Shown here: in pieces, positions 7,504-15,800 of the stretch
How the letters are laid out: each line of letters opens with the position of its first letter
How positions within the stretch are numbered: position 1 is the first letter of the stretch
Assembly: GCF_017352115.1 (NCBI RefSeq)
Contig: NZ_CP071448.1
Coordinates: 4,947,001-5,011,000 of the forward strand
Reading direction: 5' to 3'
Source: Flavobacterium endoglycinae
GTDB taxonomy: Bacteria; Bacteroidota; Bacteroidia; Flavobacteriales; Flavobacteriaceae
DNA: 64,000 bases
Notes under the pieces: model-generated
Told to the model about the DNA's origin: nothing
Databases searched by the model: none
Seen by the model: only the letters and a program-made list of their open reading frames with translations
Program-made: the position numbers and the translations under genes

Positions 7504-7902
7504 ATGGAAAGAATTCCTATACTAAAAATGGGGGATTTTCTGCTGGTTACCATACAAGTCGATTTGTACGACCAGCTGGCAGAAAATTTGGAGTCAGACT
7601 TAATAAATACCATTAGTAAACATAGTTCAAAAGGCGTATTAATTGATATATCAGCAGTTTCTATTATCGATTCGTTTATGGGACGTATTTTAGGAAACAT
7701 AGCTGTAATGTCAAAAATATTAGATGCACAAACAGTTGTAGTAGGAATGCAGCCAGCAGTTGCTATTACATTGGTTGAACTTGGTTTGTCCCTAAATGGA
7801 GTTATAAGTGCCCTAAATGTAGAAAAAGGTATGGATTTACTTCGCTCAAAAATGCACATAAGCGATAACGAAGAGCAGGAGTATGACGACGATAACGAAT
7901 AG
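7504..7902 (+). CDS. rsbS: RsbS stressosome STAS protein
   Basis: A 132-residue single STAS-domain protein. The sequence GVLIDISAVSIIDSFMGRIL holds the expected phosphoacceptor Ser57, corresponding to Ser59 of B. subtilis RsbS, followed by VVVGMQPAVAITLVELGLSL, the second conserved STAS block. In characterised stressosomes RsbS forms the core with RsbR and holds RsbT until phosphorylated. It overlaps rsbT by 20 bases, so the two are translationally linked. The last twenty residues are strongly acidic (DNEEQEYDDDNE). Confidence 0.92.
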   Translation: MERIPILKMGDFLLVTIQVDLYDQLAENLESDLINTISKHSSKGVLIDISAVSIIDSFMGRILGNIAVMSKILDAQTVVVGMQPAVAITLVELGLSLNGVISALNVEKGMDLLRSKMHISDNEEQEYDDDNE

Positions 7903-8299
7903 TAAAGAAGAAGCTCTTATTGTAAAAGAACAAGACGTTGTACCATTGCGCAACCGTGTAAAAGAGTACGGCGTTAGGGTTGGTATGAGTATTCTTAATC
8001 AAACCAAATTAATTACGGCAACCAGTGAACTCGTTCGTAATCTTCTGAAATACGGAGGAGGCGGAAAAGTCATTATAGAATCGGTTAGTAATGGCCGTGA
8101 AAATGGCGTGCGCGTAACTTTTATTGATAATGGTCCGGGTATTGCAGATATTAGTCTGGCTATGAAAGATGGTTACAGCACAGGAAAAAGCCTTGGATTA
8201 GGTTTGCCGGGAACAAAAAGACTTGTCAATGAATTTGACATTAAATCAGAACTAGGAAGCGGTACTACCGTTACTATAACAAAATGGAAAAATGGATAA
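7883..8299 (+). CDS. rsbT: RsbT serine/threonine kinase
   Basis: A 138-residue GHKL-fold kinase. The N-box reads TSELVRNLLKYGGGG, the G1 box IDNGPGI and the G2 box GLGLPGTKRLVNEF, all as in RsbT. The expected role is to phosphorylate RsbS and RsbR, leave the stressosome on stress and switch on a partner. In Bacillus the partner is the phosphatase RsbU; no RsbU-like coiled-coil phosphatase is present here, so the partner is probably the phosphatase or histidine kinase downstream. It overlaps both neighbouring genes (20 and 8 bases). Confidence 0.92.
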   Translation: MTTITNSKEEALIVKEQDVVPLRNRVKEYGVRVGMSILNQTKLITATSELVRNLLKYGGGGKVIIESVSNGRENGVRVTFIDNGPGIADISLAMKDGYSTGKSLGLGLPGTKRLVNEFDIKSELGSGTTVTITKWKNG

Positions 8300-9305
8300 T
8301 ACGTTTTCCACTTATAAAATAGACGATAGAAGTCTAATTGCTTTTATAAAAAGAGAAATACACAATCTTGCCCTTCAAATAGGTTTTAGCGCTCACAGGG
8401 CTGCCGAAACGGATATTATTGTTGCAGAATTAACTTCAAACTTAATTAAATACGCCAGTGGCGGAGAGCTTTTATACAGAGCTCATGTAGAAAATGATCA
8501 AAACCTTATAGAGATTTACTGTCTCGATAATGGCGTTGGATTTGACAATGTAGCCAAAATAATGAACGATGGCTATTCTTCTTCCAATACACTCGGACAT
8601 GGATTAGGCTCAATTAAACGATTGAGCAATGACTTCCAAATTTATTCCATTAAAAACTGGGGCTGTGTTCAATATGTTAAAATCTGTGAAACATCAGAAT
8701 TTAATCCTCCTTTACTTAAAAACGTACTTAATTACACAACAATTGCTGTTAATTATCCAGGTGAAAAATTATGCGGAGATGGGTATTATGTAAAACATTC
8801 TAGCAAAGGTTTTCAGATCTTTGTGGGAGATGGACTAGGTCATGGCGAAAGTGCAAATGAAGCCGTTGAAGCCGCAATTAAAGTTTTTAGACAAACAATT
8901 GAATGGAATCCCACAGAAGTGCTGAGAGAAATACATTCTAAAGTAAAGAAAACCAGAGGATTGGTAGCAACAATAGCTTCAGTAGATTATAAAGCTGAAG
9001 TATGGAATATTTGTGGGATTGGAAATATTAATACCCGCATTTATACCGGTTTAGAGAATAAAACCTATACAGCTTATAACGGAATTATTGGACATAATAT
9101 TCCGCGTACTTTAAACAGCACCATTGTACCTTTTAAAAAACATCAGATTATTGTTATGCACAGTGATGGATTACGTACAAGATGGAATTTAAACGATTTA
9201 ACTTCAATTTTTAAGCAAAGCCCGGGAATTATAGCGGCTTCTTTATTTAAAGAAAATATAAGAGGAACTGACGATGCTACAATTTTGGTTGGTAAAATAA
9301 TCTAA
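8292..9305 (+). CDS. Fused RsbT-like ATPase / SpoIIE-RsbX-type phosphatase
   Basis: A 337-residue two-domain protein. Residues 1-135 are a second GHKL ATPase with the N-box VAELTSNLIKYASGGE and the G1 box CLDNGVGF, very like RsbT. Residues 150-337 form a PP2C/SpoIIE-like phosphatase with Asp180 in VGDGLGHGES, Asp292 in MHSDGLRTRW and Asp327-Asp328 in GTDDATIL as likely metal ligands. The phosphatase part is short, like RsbX, which resets the stressosome by dephosphorylating RsbR and RsbS. The fusion would join kinase and phosphatase in one polypeptide. It overlaps rsbT by eight bases and is followed by a histidine kinase five bases later. Confidence 0.85.
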   Translation: MDNTFSTYKIDDRSLIAFIKREIHNLALQIGFSAHRAAETDIIVAELTSNLIKYASGGELLYRAHVENDQNLIEIYCLDNGVGFDNVAKIMNDGYSSSNTLGHGLGSIKRLSNDFQIYSIKNWGCVQYVKICETSEFNPPLLKNVLNYTTIAVNYPGEKLCGDGYYVKHSSKGFQIFVGDGLGHGESANEAVEAAIKVFRQTIEWNPTEVLREIHSKVKKTRGLVATIASVDYKAEVWNICGIGNINTRIYTGLENKTYTAYNGIIGHNIPRTLNSTIVPFKKHQIIVMHSDGLRTRWNLNDLTSIFKQSPGIIAASLFKENIRGTDDATILVGKII

Positions 9306-9310
9306 ATGCG

Positions 9311-10930
9311 ATGAAAGAGATTATTCAAATAAACCTTGACAACGAAATGGACTTAATTCTGGCCCATAAACGGTGTATGAAAATTGCTGAAATGTGCGGG
9401 ATGCCGTCTTCTTTCCAGACGAGATTTTCGACAGCTGTTTCTGAGATTGCCAGATGTTCTATTGCGAAAGGAACTGATTCTCTGCTTGTATTGGGGATTA
9501 ATATTATTAAAGCAACCCAAAAAGAAATTGTAGCCGTTATTACAGATACTGTAGATTTAAAAAGCTGCAGTCCAGAAGCTTTCAATTATGCTTCTAAAAT
9601 TTCGGGACATATCGAATATAGTTATGCGAATAATCAGTCGGTAACCAAAATAAGCCAGCCGGTAACAGCGCCGGGGCTTCTTTCTGAAACTAAGATAAAA
9701 AGCCTAATAGATTACTTTAAATTTGAACCGCCTTTATCTCCGTATGATGAAATTAGAAAGAAAAATATAGAACTTATTGCACTTTCTGAAAAACTGGCTG
9801 AAAGCGAGAATAAGTACAAGCGATTGGCCAATACAATTCCAGTATTAATTTGCGTAGTTAACGAGCGCAATAATGTACTGCTGGTGAATGAGTCATTGGA
9901 AAACTATCTTAGCCTGCCATTACTTATTTTTGATAAAAAAACGCTGGGAAATTTTGTTCATTCTCAAGATATAGAAGAAATTTTGGAAGGCTGGAACAAA
10001 GCCAAACAAAACAAATCAGATTATATTGGAGAAGCCAGAATTAAAAAAGGCCAAGATTATATCTGGCACTTGGTTTCCATTATTCCAAACAAAGCAGAAG
10101 ACGGCAGTTTTACTAGCTGGTTAGTCTATTTTGTAGATATAAATGCGCAGAAAATGATCGTTGAAACGCTGAAAGACAATACAGAACTTAAAGCCATTCA
10201 GCGTGAACTTGAAAGTGCAAACTCCAAACTGCGTTTCAAAAATAAAGAATTAGAACAATTTGCCTATATAGCGAGCCATGATCTTCAGGAACCGCTTCGA
10301 AAAATTATGATTATGCTTTCTCGAGCGGGAGAACATTTAAGTGAAGATCAAAAGAAAAAATATTACTTTGACCGAATCACTTTGGCAGCTGGAAGATTAT
10401 CCAATCTAATTACAGATGTTCTTAATTATTCTAGAATAGAAAACAAAGAACAATATTTTGAACCAGTCGATTTAAATGATGTTCTTCAGGAAGTATTGGC
10501 AGATTTAAGTATGGTAATCGAAGAAAAAAATGCGATTATAAATGTAAATCCGCTGCCAGTGGTGCCTGGACTTGATACACAGCTGCGTCAGTTATTTTAC
10601 AATCTGATTAATAATGCACTTAAATTTAATACTTCACTGCCAACCGTTACCGTATCCTACGAAGATGTTCCTAAGGATGTAAACTTAGTAACTTCGGCAG
10701 AAAATTATCATGTTATATCAATTGCTGATAACGGAATTGGAATGGACAGCAAATATTCCGAAAGGATTTTCGACATGTTCCAGCGTCTGCACGAACGTGA
10801 CCAATACGGTGGAAACGGGATAGGACTTGCTTTATGCCGCAGAATTATTGAAAATCACAACGGTATGATTAATTTCAGCAGTAAGCCCGGAGAAGGAACC
10901 ACATTCTGGATTTACCTTCCTAAAAAATAG
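9311..10930 (+). CDS. PAS histidine kinase with a decayed RsbT-like N-terminus
   Basis: A 539-residue cytoplasmic kinase with no transmembrane helix. Residues 1-125 keep the outline of an RsbT domain: SEIARCSIAKG aligns with the RsbT N-box but has Cys in place of the essential Asn, and VITDTVDL stands where the G1 box should be. Next come a coiled coil, a PAS domain (about 175-280), a second coiled coil, HisKA with FAYIASHDLQEPLRKI (His323) and a C-terminal HATPase (NNALKF, DNGIGMD, GGNGIGLALCRR). No receiver or response regulator follows; a terminator ends the operon. It is probably the output of the stressosome, passing the signal to an unlinked regulator. Confidence 0.85.
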   Translation: MKEIIQINLDNEMDLILAHKRCMKIAEMCGMPSSFQTRFSTAVSEIARCSIAKGTDSLLVLGINIIKATQKEIVAVITDTVDLKSCSPEAFNYASKISGHIEYSYANNQSVTKISQPVTAPGLLSETKIKSLIDYFKFEPPLSPYDEIRKKNIELIALSEKLAESENKYKRLANTIPVLICVVNERNNVLLVNESLENYLSLPLLIFDKKTLGNFVHSQDIEEILEGWNKAKQNKSDYIGEARIKKGQDYIWHLVSIIPNKAEDGSFTSWLVYFVDINAQKMIVETLKDNTELKAIQRELESANSKLRFKNKELEQFAYIASHDLQEPLRKIMIMLSRAGEHLSEDQKKKYYFDRITLAAGRLSNLITDVLNYSRIENKEQYFEPVDLNDVLQEVLADLSMVIEEKNAIINVNPLPVVPGLDTQLRQLFYNLINNALKFNTSLPTVTVSYEDVPKDVNLVTSAENYHVISIADNGIGMDSKYSERIFDMFQRLHERDQYGGNGIGLALCRRIIENHNGMINFSSKPGEGTTFWIYLPKK

Positions 10931-10935
10931 AAAAT

Positions 10936-10966
10936 AAAAAAAGGCAGTTTTTAGACTGCCTTTTTT
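10936..10966. terminator. Bidirectional terminator
   Basis: AAAAAAGGCAGT, loop TTTTAG, ACTGCCTTTTTT: a perfect stem with an A run on one side and a T run on the other, between the convergent stressosome operon and the SDR gene. Confidence 0.9.
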
Positions 10967-10982
10967 ATTACATAAGTTGGAA

Positions 10983-11789
10983 TTATCCATGAGCTTCAAC
11001 AGAAACATCGTTCCATTTTTCCCAATTTGCCAATCTTTGTTCGTAGTGTTGTTTTACGAAAGGAAGTGCCACTTTTCCCAAAAGCAGTCTCAAAGGAGGA
11101 TTTTCTGTTTCCACTAATTTTACAATTGCTGGAACTGTTGCCGCTACTTTTCCAAAAGAAGTTTCTCCTTCTGCAAAAGCTTTTCTTAAACCATCATAAA
11201 CAGGATTGCTTTCACTGCTTATTCCAGTATGCCAAATGTTTGATTCGTAACCGTTTGGTTCTACTAAAGTAACATTGATCCCAAAGGCTTTTACTTCTGT
11301 TGCCAAAGTTTCACTTAATCCTTCAATTGCAAATTTTGAAGCGTTGTAAAGTCCCATTGTTGGCAAAGTTCCAACTCCTAAAATCGATGAAACCTGAATG
11401 ATATGACCGCTTTTTTGTGCTCTCATAATGGGAAGTACCGCTTGAGTAAGCCATAAAGTTCCAAAGAAATTAGTTTCGAACTGTGCTCTGGCTTCTTGTT
11501 CGTTTGCTTCTTCAATTGCACCTGTAAGTGCATATCCAGCATTGTTAATCAAGATGTCTATAGTTCCAAAATGTTGTTTTACTTTTTCTACAACTTCAAG
11601 TGATTGTGCACGATTGTCTACATCAAGTGAAAGCGTTAAAACAGCATTTCCATATTGTTCTTTTAAATCGTTTAATGTATTCACGTTTCTTGCAGTTGCA
11701 GCTACGTTATATCCTTTTGCTAAAAAAGCTTCTGTCCAGGCTCTTCCAAATCCTTTTGATGCTCCGGTAATTAAAATTGTTTTTGACAT
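10983..11789 (-). CDS. Short-chain dehydrogenase/reductase
   Basis: A 268-residue classical SDR. It has the cofactor motif TGASKGFG near the start, NNAG at about residue 86, a Ser in VSSILG, and the catalytic YNASK. The NADP-type pattern (ATARN after the second strand) suggests NADP(H) as cofactor. The substrate cannot be read from sequence. A TetR gene lies 69 bases upstream on the same strand, and the gap holds a palindrome matching the TetR gene's own operator, so this oxidoreductase is probably induced when that repressor binds a ligand. Confidence 0.88.
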   Translation of the reverse strand: MSKTILITGASKGFGRAWTEAFLAKGYNVAATARNVNTLNDLKEQYGNAVLTLSLDVDNRAQSLEVVEKVKQHFGTIDILINNAGYALTGAIEEANEQEARAQFETNFFGTLWLTQAVLPIMRAQKSGHIIQVSSILGVGTLPTMGLYNASKFAIEGLSETLATEVKAFGINVTLVEPNGYESNIWHTGISSESNPVYDGLRKAFAEGETSFGKVAATVPAIVKLVETENPPLRLLLGKVALPFVKQHYEQRLANWEKWNDVSVEAHG

Positions 11790-11825
11790 TGTGTTTGTTT
11801 TTATAGTTATTATTAAATTTTAAAT

Positions 11826-11841
11826 ATGACTGATCGGTCAT
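11826..11841. promoter_or_regulatory. Second TetR operator, before the SDR gene
   Basis: ATGACTGATCGGTCAT, an almost perfect palindrome. Read on the other strand it matches the 12471-12492 operator core at all but two positions. It lies between the TetR and SDR genes, so the repressor can act on the SDR gene separately. Confidence 0.65.
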
Positions 11842-11858
11842 TTTTATGGTAAAAAAAA

Positions 11859-12446
11859 TTAGATGCTGTTTTGGATAATTATTTTTTTAAGGGCCTGGGT
11901 AATGACTTTCATTTTGTCATTACTGCCTGAAACTCTAGACATTAAATGTCCGCCTTCGAGCATGGCAAATAGCATGGTGGCAAATTCAGCTGCATTCCAT
12001 TCAGGTTTAAATTCTCCGTCTGCAATCCCTTTTTCAATAATAGAAGTCAAAAGTTGTTGTCCGCGTTTGATAGCATTGTTTACTTTTTCTTTTACGATTG
12101 GGTTGGTATCATCAGCTTCCGTTCCAAAGTTCAAGAGCGGACAACCACCAGTAACCGGAGAAGCTAACGGATTGCTGAAAAAGTCAATGTAAGCAAACAG
12201 TTTTTCTTGAGAAGTACTCCCTGAATTTACTTTATTTTCTAATTTACTGCTCAGTATTTTCATATTATGATCTACTGCGGCGCAGGCTAAAACTTCTTTA
12301 TTTTCAAAATGAACATACATGCTTCCCTTAGACAATTTGGTCGCCTCCATAATATCGCTCATAGAAGTAGCTGCAATTCCTTTTGTATTAAAAATAGGAG
12401 CGGCTTTTTCTAAAATAAATTGTCTGGTTTCTTCACCTTTTGTCAT
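11859..12446 (-). CDS. TetR-family repressor
   Basis: A 195-residue regulator with an N-terminal helix-turn-helix (about residues 10-55: ILEKAAPIFNTKGIAATSMSDIMEATKLSKGSM region) and an all-helical ligand domain. It precedes the SDR gene on the same strand. Its own promoter has a perfect 9-bp-armed palindrome lying between the -33 and -7 elements, and a near copy lies before the SDR gene, so it very likely represses both. Ligand unknown; regulators of this subgroup often control detoxifying oxidoreductases. Confidence 0.9.
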   Translation of the reverse strand: MTKGEETRQFILEKAAPIFNTKGIAATSMSDIMEATKLSKGSMYVHFENKEVLACAAVDHNMKILSSKLENKVNSGSTSQEKLFAYIDFFSNPLASPVTGGCPLLNFGTEADDTNPIVKEKVNNAIKRGQQLLTSIIEKGIADGEFKPEWNAAEFATMLFAMLEGGHLMSRVSGSNDKMKVITQALKKIIIQNSI

Positions 12447-12801
12447 GAGTGGTAGTATTTACGATGCAAATATATGACCGATTGGTCATATATACAAATT
12501 AAATGCAATATTTTTTAAACACTTTTTTTGTTGAAGAAAGAAGAATTATGCCTCAATCAGAGTAAAATAAGGCTTTTTGATAAGTATTTATAGATAAAAT
12601 ATGTGCGGTCTGTATATCTATTTACTACAGATAAATCCTACCTGTAAACAGGTAATTTTATAATTCATGTAATTGATAATCAAATATTTAAAATTTGTTA
12701 ACTTTTGTTTAATCAGAAATACCGCTGTGTTTTTCCTACTTTTACGCTGCTTTTTTAAAACGAATTTACTTTCAAAATATTGTCTATCTAAAAAATTATC
12801 T
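12447..12801. other. 355-base gap between TetR and the LRR gene
   Basis: Holds the TetR promoter and operator at its left end. The remainder is AT-rich and presumably carries the promoter of the giant surface-protein operon, but no exact TTTG / TAnnTTTG pair was found; TACTTTTA at about 12739 is the nearest -7-like word. No other gene is supported. Confidence 0.55.
12467..12498 (-). promoter_or_regulatory. TetR promoter with embedded operator
   Basis: On the minus strand TTTG (12498-12495), a 20-base spacer and TATATTTG (12474-12467), 20 bases before the TetR ATG. The palindrome TATATGACC-GATT-GGTCATATA at 12471-12492 fills the spacer and overlaps the -7 box, an arrangement that would block transcription when bound. 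Confidence 0.75.
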
Positions 12802-15800
12802 ATGGATAAAAAACTACTTTTTGGATTGCTATGGTTTTTTAGCAGTCTTTCTCTTTTTGCCGGCAATACTCTAAATATTCCCATTCCGGATTCAGAATAT
12901 CAGGCTTTAGTAGATTTTTACAAAGCTGCGGGTGAATCAAACTGGAATAACAAATGGAATACCAGAGAAAATAACCTGCACGAAGTAGCGTGGTACGGAG
13001 TAACGGTCGAAAACGGACACGTTACTGGTATTGATCTTTCTGGAACGAGTAATATTTCTGGTACAATTCCAGCTTCTTTCGGGAATTTAAAATACCTTAA
13101 AACACTTTCTCTTTATGGCGGAAGTTATGGAAAAGATTTCAGTGCCGCAGATCTGGGTTCGCTTTCTGGATTAGAAGCTTTGGAAACTTTAGATATGAGA
13201 TATTGCAAGGTGAAAGGAGCAATTCCTGCATCGTGGTCCAAGTTAAAAAAGCTGAAAACACTTTATTTAAGCAACAATGCTATTACAGCACTTCCGGCAG
13301 AATTTGGACAAATGGAAAGTCTTGTTACTGTAGATTTATCACAAAATCAGATACAAGTTCTTATCAAAGAACTTGAAAACTTAACGGCTTTACGATCGCT
13401 AAGTTTATCCAATAACAAGATTTCGACTATTGTGGGTTTGCTGGGAAATCAGGTAAGTCTTGATTTGTATTATCAAAACATCAGCCTGGCAAACATTGTG
13501 TATAAAGGAATTGATTTAAAGATAGACAATTTGCCTAATATCGTCTATTACAATAAAGCAAGCAGTGATTTTTCGATTAAAAGACAGCTTTCTCTTTACG
13601 TAAGAGGTTCTCAAATTGGAAGTTATATTACAGTTGCTCAGGATGGCAGTGTTACGATTCCTGCATCTTATTTGTCAAGTATAAAAAATGGAGATGAGGT
13701 GTATTTGTACCTTCAATATGACGGAAATGCTGCGACTGCGCATTACAGCAACGTTTATTTTACCAATATAAAAGTAAATCAGGCCGTAGTTTCAAATGTT
13801 GAATATCAGGCTTTGGTTGATTTTTACAACGCTATGGGCGGGGCAAACTGGAACAATAAATGGGACACAAACGAAAATAATCTTCACGAAGGAGCTTGGA
13901 CAGGTTTAAGCATCGAAAACGGACACGTAACTGGTTTGGATCTTACATACACAAGTGGCGTAACGGGTTCTATTCCGGCTTCTTTCGGGAATTTGAAATA
14001 TCTTAAAAATCTTTCACTTTACGGATATTACAATAAAAACTTAAGTAGTACTGATTTAAATGTGTACTCAGAACTGCAGTCTCTTGAAACTTTAGATTTG
14101 AGATCAAGCAATACAACAGGAGCCATTCCGTCTTCTTGGAGTAAATTAAAAAAACTAAAATCAGTTAATCTAGGAAACAACGCAATTACAGCTTTGCCAG
14201 AAACGATTGGTGAAATGGAAAGTCTCGTTTCTTTCGATGCCTCTTCAAATCAAATTAAAAGTATTCCAGCTTCAATTGGTAATCTGGCGAATCTAACCAC
14301 TTTAAATTTATCGTATAACCAGATCGAAGCAGTAATAAAAGAACTGGAAAATATTGCAACGTTAAAAACTTTGAATCTTTCAACTAACCGAATATCAAAT
14401 GTTGCAGCTTTGCTTAGTAATCAGGTGAACCTTGATTTGTACACGCAAAGTGTTAACGTTGAAGGTTTGGTTTATACCGGAGCCGATGTTGTGATTCTGT
14501 CGTTACCATCGATAGTAAATTACAACCGAAACCAAAATGATTTTTCTGCCAGAAGACAATTTGCCGTTTATGTAGGCGGAAATCAAATAGGAAGCAATAT
14601 TACAATGGCAGCCGACGGAAGTATTACCGTTCCTGCGGCCTATCTTTCGACTTTAAAAACAGGAGATCAGTTTTTCTTGTATTTACAGTATGACTCAGGA
14701 TCAGGAAATATTTCATACGATTCGAGAGTATATTTTGTAAATGTAAAAGTAGATCAGCCAAAAATCCCAGATGCAGAATATCAAGCTTTAGTAGATTTCA
14801 ACAATGCCATGGGAGGGGCAAACTGGAATAATAAATGGGATGTTTCGACTAATAATTTACACGAAGGTGCTTGGTATGGTGTAAGTATCGAAAACGGTCA
14901 CATTACCGGATTAGACCTTACCTATACAAGCAGTGTTTCGGGAGCAATTCCGGCTTCTTTCGGGAATTTAAAATACCTTAAAAATCTTTCGCTTTACGGA
15001 TATTATGGTAAAAATTTAAGCACAACAGATTTAAATGTATTTTCAAATTTAGATGCTTTAGAAAGATTAGACTTAAGATCGACTAGTATTTCAGGAACGA
15101 TTCCGTCTTCATGGAATAAATTGAAAAAATTAAAAACAGTTTATTTAAGCAACAACAGTATTACCACTTTGCCAGATACTATGGGCGAAATGGAATCTTT
15201 GGTATTTTTTGAAGCTACTTCAAACCAAATTACAGCACTGCCGGTATCAATAGGAAATCTGACGAAATTAGAAACTTTAAATCTGGCTTATAATAAAATT
15301 GAAACCCTGATTAAAGAACTTGAAAATATACCAACTTTAAAAACAGTTGGACTTTCAAGCAACCGAGTTTCTAAAATCGAAGGACTTTTGAACACTCAGA
15401 TAAATCTGGATTTAAATTCTCAAAATATAAATATTGATAACATACTTTATGAAGGTACCGATGTAAAAGTCGAAAACCTGCCCAATATGCTTTCGTATAA
15501 TCGAAACAAAAATGATTTCTCTTCTCTAAGAAAGTTCAATTTGGTTTTAAGAGGAAACCAGGTCGCAACTGATTTGGTAATGGCAGCAGACAATAGTATT
15601 ACTATTCCAGCATCATTACTTTCTTCATTAAAAACAGGAGACGAATTGTATTTGTATCAGCAATATGACGGTGTATATGGAAATTCATACGATTCGAGAG
15701 TATTTTTTACCAATATCAAAATCAATCTTCCACAGATTCCTGACGAAGAATATCAGGCTTTAGTTGATTTTTACACCGTAATGAATGGTGCCAACTGGAA

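Noticed and set aside
12673..12801. Upstream in-frame start for the LRR protein
   Set aside because: It would bury the clean signal peptide that starts at 12802.
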